Source of the DNA: Quillaja saponaria
Lineage: Eukaryota > Streptophyta > Magnoliopsida > Fabales > Quillajaceae
Length of the DNA: 64,000 nt
Direction: 5' to 3'
Assembly: GCA_029379385.1 (NCBI GenBank)
Contig: CM055607.1
Coordinates: forward strand, 8,680,001-8,744,000
The position numbers and the translations under genes are program-made. This document shows, piece after piece, positions 36,501-46,877 of the stretch (positions are counted from its first letter, which is position 1; every line of letters begins with the position of its first letter). The notes beneath the pieces are model-generated. The model was not told the DNA's origin and searched no databases. It saw only the letters and a list, made by a program, of their open reading frames with translations.

Positions 36501-37601
36501 TCATTAACTAATGATTCCCAGTTAGAAACTTAGAATTCCCTCTAGTCACATAAATGATCAAGAAATATGCTGCAGAGTAATTAAGGGTGAGTTTAGTAAT
36601 ATTGTTTAACAAGATGATTTGAGTTTTTCATTTAACTAATTAGTTTTAAAAACTTCTCTTGTTCTAATGAATAATATTTGTCGTTTTAGCTGCATGTTGT
36701 TCACATTAACTTTTTATTTTATATTATCATATATATATGTTACAAAAAAATATCTTCCTAACCTGTTCAACATGATTTTTCCATAGCAATACCAAATTGA
36801 AATTAGCCCTAACTCAAGAAAAGAAATTAAGTGAAAAGAGATAGACATACTATTCTGAGGTGCGCATGATAGAGGTTCAGTTCCGTCCCGGCAATGACAA
36901 ACAAATTCAGACGTAGAATTCATCCCACAATATCCTCCAGACTGCCTGCATGCTACGCAGTACACCCAGACTGCAAAATACTCTACATCAAACCCTCGAT
37001 ACAAAGCATTCTCGAGTGCTTCAATTCCACCCTCTTGATCCTCAAGCGGGTTTTCAACCATAGGCACTTTAATGCTCTCACTGCAGTGGCTAAAGTCGGT
37101 CGGAGGAAACTTCGAAGATTCGTCCTTAATATAAGCAATTTCACTCCCACACGTAAACTTGCCCCGGTCATCCTTTACCTGAGAAGAACAGCGGTAGTAA
37201 ACAGTGAAATTCTTAACCGTAGAAGCGTATTCAAAGAAACTGGTATCCATAGAAGTTTGTTCAAAACTCTTAGGACAAGTATTCTCCAGGAGATCCTCTC
37301 GAGCAAGAGTCATTGTGTGAGTTCGGTTGATAATGTCCATTACGCGATACTGTAATGAGTTGATTTGAATAAGGGGGTATCGATTGTCTTTGCAACTGAG
37401 CTCAAACCCATGACCACCACATTCTTTGGGTCGCCCATTTCCGTAGAATGGGTACAAGATGTTTGTGATCTTTCCGCACTGGAAAGGACGGCTGCAAGCG
37501 TTGTAGATTTCATTGTCTTTGCCGTGGGATTTTGGCAGAGTCGTTAACAAAAAGAAGGAGATGGTGATTATGGATGAAAGGAGGAGATGGGCATTGTTCA
37601 T
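33569..37601 (-). CDS. LRK10L1-type wall-associated-like receptor serine/threonine kinase
   Basis: Four minus-strand exons: 37601-36851, 34991-34962, 34844-34584 and 34497-33569. All phases agree and they give 656 residues. Exon 1 encodes a signal peptide (hydrophobic residues 4-24) and a Cys-rich GUB_WAK_bind domain (FQCGKITNILYPFYGNGRPKECGG). A WAK_assoc-type tail follows (VYCVACRQSGGYCG, EFVCHCRDGTEPLSC). Exon 2 is a 10-residue linker (KSWRTKVIV). Exon 3 has the membrane helix (about 262-282), a juxtamembrane region and the glycine loop LGDGGFGTVYYG. Exon 4 carries VAVKRL, IIHRDVKTNNILL (RD type), VADFGLSRLF, GTPGYVDPEY and SDVYSFGVVL. It is a plasma-membrane receptor kinase, thought to sense cell-wall or apoplast ligands. 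Exons 1-2 and the introns around them lie in the inverted duplication shared with the plus-strand kinase, while exons 3-4 do not. It may therefore be a domain chimera. Confidence 0.9.
34992..36850 (-). other. Intron 1 of the minus-strand receptor kinase
   Basis: A 1.86-kb intron with donor GTATGT read from 36850 and acceptor TTGCAG ending at 34992. Its downstream half (to about 35997) matches the left arm. The segment 35998-36850 has no counterpart there. It contains the empty site of the Mutator-like element at about 35970-35990. Confidence 0.8.
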
Positions 37602-39051
37602 TTTTTGAAGGTAATACTACTGCTACTAATTGGAGAGAGAAAGATAAATATGGAAGCAGAGGCCAAAGGGGGCTCTGAGTTGTTGAGAAGTCTGCAAATG
37701 ACTTTAGCTGCATAATGTTCAAAGGAAAGTGATAGAATTAGAATTGGAAAACTTTTGTATGAAGGAAGGAGAGAGGAAAAGAGCAGTTGACTATGAACAA
37801 CTTCGGTTGAATTCAAAATCTGGGAAAGTACCACTGAGTTTCCTTTTTTAAACTTCGGTTGACCCAATAAATTTATTTTTGTTTTTCTCATGTGTAAATT
37901 TTGTTTATTAGAAAAATTGATGTTTGAACAACAATATTATACAGAAAATGTCGAAGCAATACAAATTAATATATAGTTTATCTGTCCAATGGGATTATAT
38001 TAAGAATTGTCACACCCATCTGCTTCGAAATTTGTCGTACACCATCCTCGCTGTACTGTCATGTTGATATTGTAAATGATGAAATCATCTTCATTTTTAA
38101 TTTTTTCATATCCTTCTCTGAGCCAGTGTGTTAATTTTAAATTTTGTCATGCATGTTTTTAAACTCGTAGAGAAATGATATTTATACATCTTGAAATGGT
38201 CAAACATAATAGTCTTCTATTTGTTTATATTACTATGAAGAAAATTAGTCGGAAAATATAAGGCTGTTTGGTTTCAGATATGTTTTCAAGATTTTCCTAG
38301 GAAAGTTAGAGAGCATACCCATAAGGTCCTGGTTGCTTTTTGATTTGGTCCAAATGTGCGAGGATTGTTTCCTAGGAGTAGGACTGCCTTACTCGTTTGA
38401 CCATTTAGAGCTCCAAACTTAACAGGCCTGGCCATGGCTGTCTGAGCCCGGTCCAGGCCTGTAAATCAATCTTAAAAATTGGAACATTAAATAGTGGCTT
38501 AATTGAGTTTTTTTCTTCTTCAAATTATTAGGTGTCAAAATCAAGAAAAGAAAAAGTTAAAAATCAAATGTTTGAAATCTGACCATCTTAGAAAGGTGTA
38601 TTAAACTTCACTTTTCATACATCATCATGATTCAGTGTTAAATGTACATTCCTAGCTAACCATGTCAAAACTCATCTAATTCTAGGGAGAATATATGACG
38701 ATATGGTTAAACTATCATTAAATAACAGAGTCATATGTTTAAATCTGAAGTCTTAACTAGGGGTGAGCAGGAACTGACTAAACCCGACAAACCGAACTGA
38801 AACCGAATCAACTAACCTGATATCCGATAACCTGAGTCCCTAGTCGATTTCTGTCGGGTATCCATGCCCATGTTTTTTCGGGTCGGTTGATTTTTTTGGT
38901 TGTTAGATGTTGCAGGGTCGGTTATAACTGACCTGAACCGACATATATATATATATAATTTTTTTTTTTTTAGAAAATTAAAAAATACCCTAATATGGTA
39001 TTACCCTATCTTAAACTTAGAAGTTAGATTTGTGCCTCTTGCAGTCTTGCT

Positions 39052-39310
39052 CTCGTTCAGCCATTCCCAGTCCCAGCCCCAGCAAGCCATCGTCTGTCGT
39101 TCTCACTTGACAGCCCACAGCCACCGTCCGTCTCTCCCACTTCCCAGCCCATAGCCACTGTCCGTCTTTCCCACTTCTCAGCCTGCAGCCACAGTCTGTC
39201 GTTCCCAGTCCCAGCCCGCAGCCACAGTATGTCGTTCCTAGTCCTAGCCTGCAGCAGCCACCATCATTCTCGGTCTGCCAGTCCCAGCCCGCAGCCGCCA
39301 TCAACCATTG
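39052..39310. repeat. GC-rich minisatellite in the transposon leader
   Basis: A C-rich unit of roughly 40-50 bases (core CCCAGTCCCAGCCCGCAGCC followed by ACAGTCTGTCGTT) recurs about five or six times with variation. Its base composition stands out from the AT-rich surroundings. Confidence 0.7.
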
Positions 39311-39798
39311 TTCCCAGAGTCCGTTCTTGAAGATCAAGTATGAAGCATAGCAGTCAACTCCTCTCGATCTCAAACTCAGCTTTCGTTCCGTTTCCAGCTG
39401 CCATCGCCGTCTTCTTCCTCTTATTCCGTTCGCGAAGTTCGAAGTTGAAGCTCAGTAGTCTGCCAGTCCCGATCTCCTCTCAATCAAGTCTGAAGCTGAA
39501 GATATGCTCCTCTCTAGTTCACTGCTCAGCCAGTCAGTGCTCTCTATTTGATTTTGTTATTTCTCATTTTATTTCTAGATCTTCAATTTTGTAGTTTTCT
39601 GTTTGTTGGATTTAGTTACTTATTATTCATGGATTTTGATTTGTTTTTTCATCTGGGATGCTTGTTTCCATTAGTGAATGGAAGCAGATTTTATTGGATT
39701 TTCAGTTAACATTACTTATCTGCTTTAAAAATCAATGTTGTGGTGTTGCCTGAAAATTGTAGGATAGTTTATAATCTGAGAAATTATTGATGGGATGA

Positions 39799-39937
39799 TT
39801 GGGTTTGAATAGTCTTTCTTGGGTTTGAAATTATTGATAGTTTTCTGAATTGTAGAATTTATTATATTTGGGTTTGAATAGTCTTTCTTGGGTTTGAAAT
39901 TATTGATAGTTTACTGAATTTGTAGAATTTATTATAT
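39799..39937. repeat. 69-bp tandem duplication in the transposon leader
   Basis: TTGGGTTTGAATAGTC at 39799 recurs at 39868, and the two 69-bp units differ at only a few positions. It lies in the untranslated part of the hAT element ahead of the transposase. Confidence 0.85.
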
Positions 39938-40124
39938 CAAAGTGATCCTATAAGCTATAACAGAGTATATTTACAACAACTCAACTAATTATATATACAT
40001 TAGTTAATTAGTATTTTACATTTTTACCAAGATTCTTATTGTTGTATTCTTATGGTCTGTTTTAATTTTGATTCATAGATGGAATGTTACTTAAGGGATA
40101 CCATTGGATCCAGATGAAGCTGAG

Positions 40125-42279
40125 ATGTTATCTGATTTTGAAAATGATTTAGAAGCATCAAATTCAGACCAAGTGGGCAACAAATCCAAGAGAAAAGCAT
40201 TTTCAAAGCCTCCTTTGCCAGGTAAGAAAAGGGCCAAAACATCTTGGGTTTAGGAACACTTCACACATGTTAAGGGTACTTCTGGACTTAATTGTAGATC
40301 TGAATGTAATTGGTGTAGAATTACTTATGCTTCTCATTCTAAGAAAAATGGAAACTCTAATTTAGGGACACACTTGAAGTATCAATGTAAGAAATTTCCT
40401 AAACATTTAGTGCCTAGTTGGGATAAAGGGCAAACTGTTTTAACTGGTTATGCTACAAAAAAAAGATGAGGGGGGAAATTAAGTGAGTAGCGGGAGAAGT
40501 ATATTTGGAAGTGTTTCTGACAAGTATAATAAGCGGGCTTGTAGGGAAGCTGTGGCTAGGTATATCATAATGAATGAACTGTCTTTTAGTCATGTTGAAA
40601 TAGAGGGATTTCGTATGCTTGTAAGTCAATTGTGCCCTAAAATGCATGTGCCCTCTAGGTGGACAATGGCTAGAGACATTTACAAGTTATTTTTGATTGA
40701 AAAGCATAAATTAAAAAGGTGGTTGGTTAATAACAAGCAAAGAGTTTCACTCACAACCGATTGCTAGACTTCGGTTCAAAACATGAACTATTTGTGTTTG
40801 ACTGGTCATTTTATTGACAATGAATGGAAGTTGCATAAAAGAATCTTGAACTTTTGTGTAGTTGTTGATCATAGGAGTGAGACTATTGGAAAGACTATTG
40901 AGGGGTGCTTGTTAGATTGGGGTATAGACAGGGTCTTTTGTGTTACAGTAGACAATGCTTCTTCAAATGATGGGGCAGTTAGTTACTTAGCTGATAAAAT
41001 TACTAACTGGGGAGGGTCTGTTTTGAATGGAGACTTGATGCATGCTAGGTGTTGTGCACACATACTTAATCTAATTGTCCATGATGGCTTGAAAGAAATG
41101 GACATGTCTGTGCTTAGAATTTGGATAGCTATTAAGTATGTCAAGTTTTCATCTTCAAGGATGATGAGATTTAAAAAATGTGCAGAAGCAAAGAAGATTT
41201 GTACCAAGGCATTTGTGAGTTTGGATATACCTACAAGGTGGAACTCCACATTCTTAATGTTGGATTCAGCTGTGAAGCATGAAAAAACCTTTAATAGGTT
41301 AAAGATAAAGAATGATCATTATAGAAATGAGTTTGAGAGTGATGCCAAGTTAGGAAAGTCAACTCCTACTAATGAAGATTGGGAAAAGGCTAAGGTGTTT
41401 GTAGAATTTTTAAAGCTTTTTTATGATGTTACAAATAGAATATCTGGTTCATTGTATGTTACATCACATGTATACTTTCATGATTTCTGTGACATATTAG
41501 CTTGTATTCAGAAATGGATAGGAAGTGGTAATAAATCACTTGAGAAGATGGCAGTAAGTATGAAAGAAAAACATGACAAATATTGGGGTGATATTAATAA
41601 AATCAATCACATTTTCTTTGTTTCTTTAGTACTTGACCCTCGATACAAGTTAAGGTTTATTACTTATGGGTTCAAGAAGTTGTTTGGGGAGGAAGAAGCT
41701 GAGTTCATGACATGAAAAGTGAAGGGCACATTGGAAAGATTATTTGACCACTATAAGATTTATGAACAAACCAATGAGGAAATAAATGTCTTCTCAAATG
41801 ATATAACTACATCTTCTTCTTCACGACATGCAAGTTCAAGTGATGATGTTTCTGGTATCTTTGCCAAGGATTTTATGAATGAAATTACTCAAGAGGAGTA
41901 TCTAGCTGGAAAATTTGAGTTGGATAGGTATTATTTGGAGTCACATGAGCCTATAATTGAAAAGTTTGACATTTTGGAGTGGTGGAAATTAAATTCGGGG
42001 AAGTACAAAGTGTTAAGCAAATTGGCTAAAGATGTTTTGGGGGTTCTTATTACTACTGTTGTTTCTGAATCAGCTTTTTCTACCAGAGGTAGAGTACTTT
42101 ATATATATCGAAGCTCTTTAGAACCAAAGATGGTTGAGGCACTTATTTGCACTCAAAATTGGCTTAAGTCTAACCCTTTATCAATAAGCTGTGAAGAATC
42201 ACCCGAAGAGCAAGAGAAAATAATTTCAGGTAATAAAACTTTATATAAGATGATTTTCAGTGTGTTTAACTTTATATAA
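40125..42279 (+). pseudogene. hAT transposase (BED finger, RNase H-like core, dimerisation domain), inactivated
   Basis: Frame 40125-40470 encodes a BED zinc finger (CNWCRITYASHSKKNG, then LGTHLKYQC) but carries a TAG at 40251 where SWVWEHF would be expected. A frameshift near the A8 run at about 40457-40464 precedes the core frame (from 40483). Further stops are TAG at about 40765 (TTDC-stop-TS, a Trp codon in relatives) and TGA at 41713-41715. The core shows the catalytic Asp contexts LTTDC and VTVDNASSND, CCAHILNLIV and RWNSTFLML. The C-terminal hAT dimerisation domain reads FDILEWWKLNSGKYKVL and VVSESAFSTRGRVL. All domains are present in order, so this was recently an autonomous element. 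Confidence 0.9.
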
Positions 42280-44056
42280 CTTTACAAGATATATATTAAT
42301 TATTTTTTTTAATTTGTATTAGAGTTGTCTGGTTTTGTCCCTGAAGAAAGCTGTCTTCTAGATTGAATATCATTTGAGAATTGATAACAGTGTTGTTTTT
42401 GTGGTAAGTTTTAATTTCTCTAATACTCTTTTGTGTTGTAATACTATTTTATTTGTCTTTCTTATTAAATTATGTTTTTTTATTTGAAGATTGAAGAAGT
42501 CGATGCCTGCTGAAGTGCTAGAGGATGGAGGCTTGGAGCTACTGCAGCATGCTAACTAATGTTGCCTATGTTTCTTATTTTATTTTTCTAATTTTTAGAT
42601 TTTTTTTATGTTGAATTTAAATTTTTATGTTGTTTTTTGAAGTTTGAACTTTGATCAGGGATATGTGTATTGTGATATGTGATGACTGTTTTGTTTTCGA
42701 TGTGTTGGGACTAGACTTTTGTAGTTTGGATTTTTTCTTGGTAATGAACCATTTCTAATGATGTTTTGCTTATTTTGGATTAATTTTATCACTTTGGACA
42801 GGTTATGTTTTTTAATTTCTAGTTATAATGTATTATTTCATGATTTATTGAGTTTAACTGTTTAAGCAGGTGAATGGATTTTAAAATTATATAATTTGGA
42901 TTTTTTATGGATTTTTCTTTCAAATTTAGTTGATTTTTTATCTTCAATAGGTTAAAATTGATTAAAAAACGAATTTGAACTTTTATATTTGGGCTTTAGC
43001 CTTTAGTTTAGGAGCCCAAAAAAGCATCATAACCGACCTGAACTGACTTAGGTCGGTTTTGGAATCAGTTTGGACAATTGTACAATCTAAATATTGGTTG
43101 TATAGGTCGGGTGGAGGATTATAATACCGACTAGGTCAGTTCAGTTGGTAAATCTCTCAGAACTGACCGAACCGACCCGATACTCACCCTTAATCTTAAC
43201 AAGCGTGTGCACATAAAGAATGTTTGCATTCTCATGCTTTGCCAAAATGAAAAAACCCAAAATTTAGAAAGCCCATATGTGGTATCCATGGGCCAACAAA
43301 CTGTTCCAAATGGGTTGGACTGTTCAACCCATTGCAGCTATGATAATGTTAATTAACTTAACCCCCAAATATTTCTTTAAGTCGCCCATTGAATCAAATA
43401 CCTTCCATTTGACAAATTAAAAAACTGAAGATAAATTTGATGGAAACTAAACACTATTTTCTTTTCTCCTCTCTCAAACAGCCACCTTGTTGAGCTGTTG
43501 CAGTGAGTTATGTAACAACTAGATAGAAGTAGTTCTGAATGACTACTTCTTTTGTGATATTAATTCATGGAATATTTTCTTAAAATGCTTTTAGAATATG
43601 CTTGATGTCACTATATTGTCATAGCTTTAGCATCAAATATTTAATCCATCCAACCAATCTAAAGGCCCATATATTTTTATAACTTTCACAACATTAATGC
43701 AAACCATCAAAATCAATGTCCCACTTATTTACATAAGGGAAAAAAAAAATTATAATTACTAAAATTTCAGCTCGGTTGTTAAACACGCATTGTTTTATAT
43801 ATTATAAAAAGTGAATAAAATTTGACTACTTTAGAATTAATATAATCAATTTATAAAAGTAGGTTTTTTTGAAGAAAATAGAACATGGGACAAGTTTTCA
43901 AATTTTGTAAAATAAATTTCTAACAAGTAGGTGGAGTGATGATCAATCCAATCTCACTTGATAACAATCTAGTGGACTATGTCATTTGAATCTCAATTCC
44001 TTCTTCCTCCTAGAGTATTGAGAATTGACATGCCATTCAGCCATTGCCAATCCAAA

Positions 44057-46877
44057 CCTAGGAATTGGAACAGTTAAGGGTCACCTATTTAGTCCAGTCT
44101 GGCTGGCTGTTTAAATAATTTTAAGTCAATTTTTTTTTTAATTAATAAAGATAGTTGCTTATTTAGGAAAAAAAAAAAAAAAAGATAGTTGCTTTGTTTG
44201 TTTGTTCAAAAGCAATACTATATTTGTTTTAATTGCATATTGGATATATTAAATCATCTGGCAGTTGGGACACAATCTCTTGACTCTTATCTTTATCATT
44301 CTAGTCAGACTATCTTAATATTGTTTTCTTGAATTTCATTAGAAAAAAATAATTGCATGACTGTCTTTTAGTTAGTGTCGAATTTAGTTCTTTTAATTTT
44401 TATTTAACATGGAAATTTGAAAACCTTAAAAAAATGTATATTTATAGTGATTAAATCTTTGGGTTCGAATTTTCTCATGTAGAGGAATCTGTTTTATCTG
44501 AAAGGAAAAAAATTTTGTCGTTGCAACTATATATTTTTTTGGGAGGAAGAGCATATATAAAACATTGATTTGAAACATAATTCTTTTTAGTACACGAGAG
44601 ATCTCAATTCAAATCTTTTAGCATTCACAATACTTGTCCAAGAAAGAAAGGAAGTAGTAAACATCTACTCATATATGTTTTTGACAAATGACATCTCCAG
44701 TATTTAAAATATCATATTTTTTCCAATTTAGTATTAAAAGTATGTTTTCAAAAAAAAAATTATTCTAAAATTTTCAAAATATTTGCAATATTTTCCTCAA
44801 GCGTAACACTGTTAATATTATGGACGAAAAATGCTGACATGACTTCAAATATTTTATTGGGTGTTACATGTATGTTGAGTTAAAATATATATATATAAAA
44901 TTATCCGTAAAGAATAATTTTATAGTCAATTTTATCTTAAAAAAATATATATTTTTTTTCAATTTCGTACTAAAATTATTTTGCACTCTTACTCTTAAAA
45001 AAAAGTAAAAATATTCTACTAAAAAATATTATGAAATTGTTCAAAATTTTAAAATATTCTAATCATCACAAATCCTACTATTATGATTTTTATAGAGAAA
45101 TAATGAAAATAAGATTGATAGAGTAAGCAGGAGATGAGTAAAAAAATTATTTTTTTACCATCTCAAATCACTTTAGGAAACATTGTACCAATTGTTAAAA
45201 AATTTGTTCTTTCTTTTTTAAAATTATATTTTGAAAACATGATTATGTTATTTTGTCACTCTTTTCTTTATTAGCCTAAATTTTTAATTCTTAATTAACT
45301 CTTTGAATATATATATCTTTTCAGTTTTCAAGAGTATTTTTACACTTTTTGGGTGTAAGCCTAATATTATTTAGAGTTCATGGCTGCTCCTCCCCACAAG
45401 TATTTTTTTTACAAGCTTAAACTCTTGACATTGCAAAGCCTCTTCAACCGTCGAATTCTAGCGTATTTTATCACTTAAACCATGTTTAGATTTTTGAATA
45501 CTTAATAACTTTCATTATTATTCATTATTTTTAGTGGTGCATAATACAAATAATTTTCATTATTATTCATCATCATTAAATAATAATAATTATTTATAAG
45601 ATATTAATTCGATAATAAATTCGTGGAGTCTCTATCAATACAATATTAAATTTGAATTATTGTCATTTATTGTTATCAGTTTTTTTAATAAAAAATTAAC
45701 GGTATTTATTAATATTTTATAAAAAAAAATTTGTAATATTTTATTATGATAGTTTGTTAAAAAAAATTAATTTTAAAGATTATATCGGGCCACTTGTTAA
45801 AAATTCAGATTATATAAATAAAAAATTTATAATATTAATTATGATTATTGTTCATAATTTTAATGATATTTTATATTAAATAATTTCTATTACAATATTT
45901 TAAATTCAAAATTATGTTTATTACAACTTAATAAATATTTTTAATATATCCTATAAGAAAAAACTCTTATCATATTTATTATAACCTCACAGGGATTTAA
46001 GCTATACCATAAAATAAAATAAAATAAATTCAATTTTTAACGTGTTATGTATTTCCTCCCTAATAGAAACATCACGATACTTTGATCATGACGAAAATCT
46101 ATCGATTCTCGAATTTTGTTTACTCAAAAAAAAAAAAAAAAATTGTCTTCATCAAGTGTTCGGGTAATGTCTGTCTTGCGTTGAGCACGCGTCCCGCCTA
46201 CTCATGTATTGCACGTGCTCTGCACGTGTCATTTGCATTGCCTTGCTCCAACAAACTCATAATTCACAAAGTAGCTATAGTGCTCCACCTCATTGCCCAT
46301 CACATAACTATTTCCATAACTTCCCCTCAATTTACATTAAATTAATTAAATCACCCACCAAAATCAGATTTTAATAATCTCTGAAAATGGAATATATTTG
46401 TTTTCTCAAGTGTTTGTCTTCTCGTTTGTAATACAGTGTGGTGTGGTTGAAGCATTCTTGCCCTGTCGCTCTGTGCTTTCCGATCCTATTTTTCAATCCC
46501 TCTCTCTTACTCCATTGGTTTTCCCAATATCATGGTTTCGTTGATCGGATCAACTGAATATTAGCTTCGAGTATCTCTATATTGTTTGTGTTTCTTGGAG
46601 TGGAATTGGGTTTTCCTCTGATGTTTTAGCCTCTTTGGTTACTACGAAACTGCAAGAACACAAGAGGGTTCAAACTTCGAATCATATCCTTTTGATTTTC
46701 TATAGACTAATTAAACTCAAAGGGCTCCGCGTAATTGAACCCTGGACTGGAAATTTTTATCTGGGTAATCATAAGAGTGTGTAAAAATTCGACTTCAGAC
46801 GTATTCTTTTATTATCTTGTACATTTCCTCCGTTTTCTCGGCAACCAAACGGAGGATAAGCGATTATAGCCTCTGAA
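44057..46877. other. AT-rich intergenic region and upstream part of the DUF789 gene
   Basis: No gene supported between 44057 and about 46400. There are long A/T runs (for example A18 near 44168 and A17 near 46126) and low-complexity ATT repeats around 45540-45900. From about 46430 the composition becomes more balanced and reads like a 5' UTR: pyrimidine-rich, ending in CTCTGAA before the ATG at 46878. Confidence 0.5.

Larger units (their letters stand above)
38758..43192 (+). mobile_element. hAT-superfamily (Ac-like) DNA transposon, 4435 bp
   Basis: Ends TAGGGGTGAGCA at the left and TAAGGGTGAGTA read inward from the right. Just inside each end are CGAACCGA/ACCCGA-rich subterminal repeats. 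The flanks are GTCTTAAC (38750-38757) and ATCTTAAC (43193-43200), an 8-bp target duplication with one mismatch. The left arm and the 24.3-24.5 kb copy lack the element. It contains a transposase gene with premature stops (40125-42279), so it is no longer autonomous as it stands. Confidence 0.9.
34920..44056. repeat. Right arm of the 18-kb inverted duplication
   Basis: The partner of 25994-30345. It contains the intact extracellular exon (36851-37601), the 5' flank of the minus-strand kinase and a 4.4-kb hAT insertion. The inner boundary is in the intron after the 30-nt exon (the match ends at TTTTGAAGTAC, 34921 on this arm and 30342 on the other). The outer boundary is TTTGGATTGGCAATGG, 44056 on this arm and 25994 on the other. 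Confidence 0.88.

Noticed and set aside
36894..37355. A 153-codon plus-strand frame inside the receptor kinase ectodomain exon
   Set aside because: Antisense to a well-supported Cys-rich ectodomain; no independent evidence.
39017..39373. Minus-strand Cys/Gly-rich frame and plus-strand Pro/Ser frame at 38900-39594
   Set aside because: Produced by the GC-rich minisatellite in the transposon leader; not a protein family.
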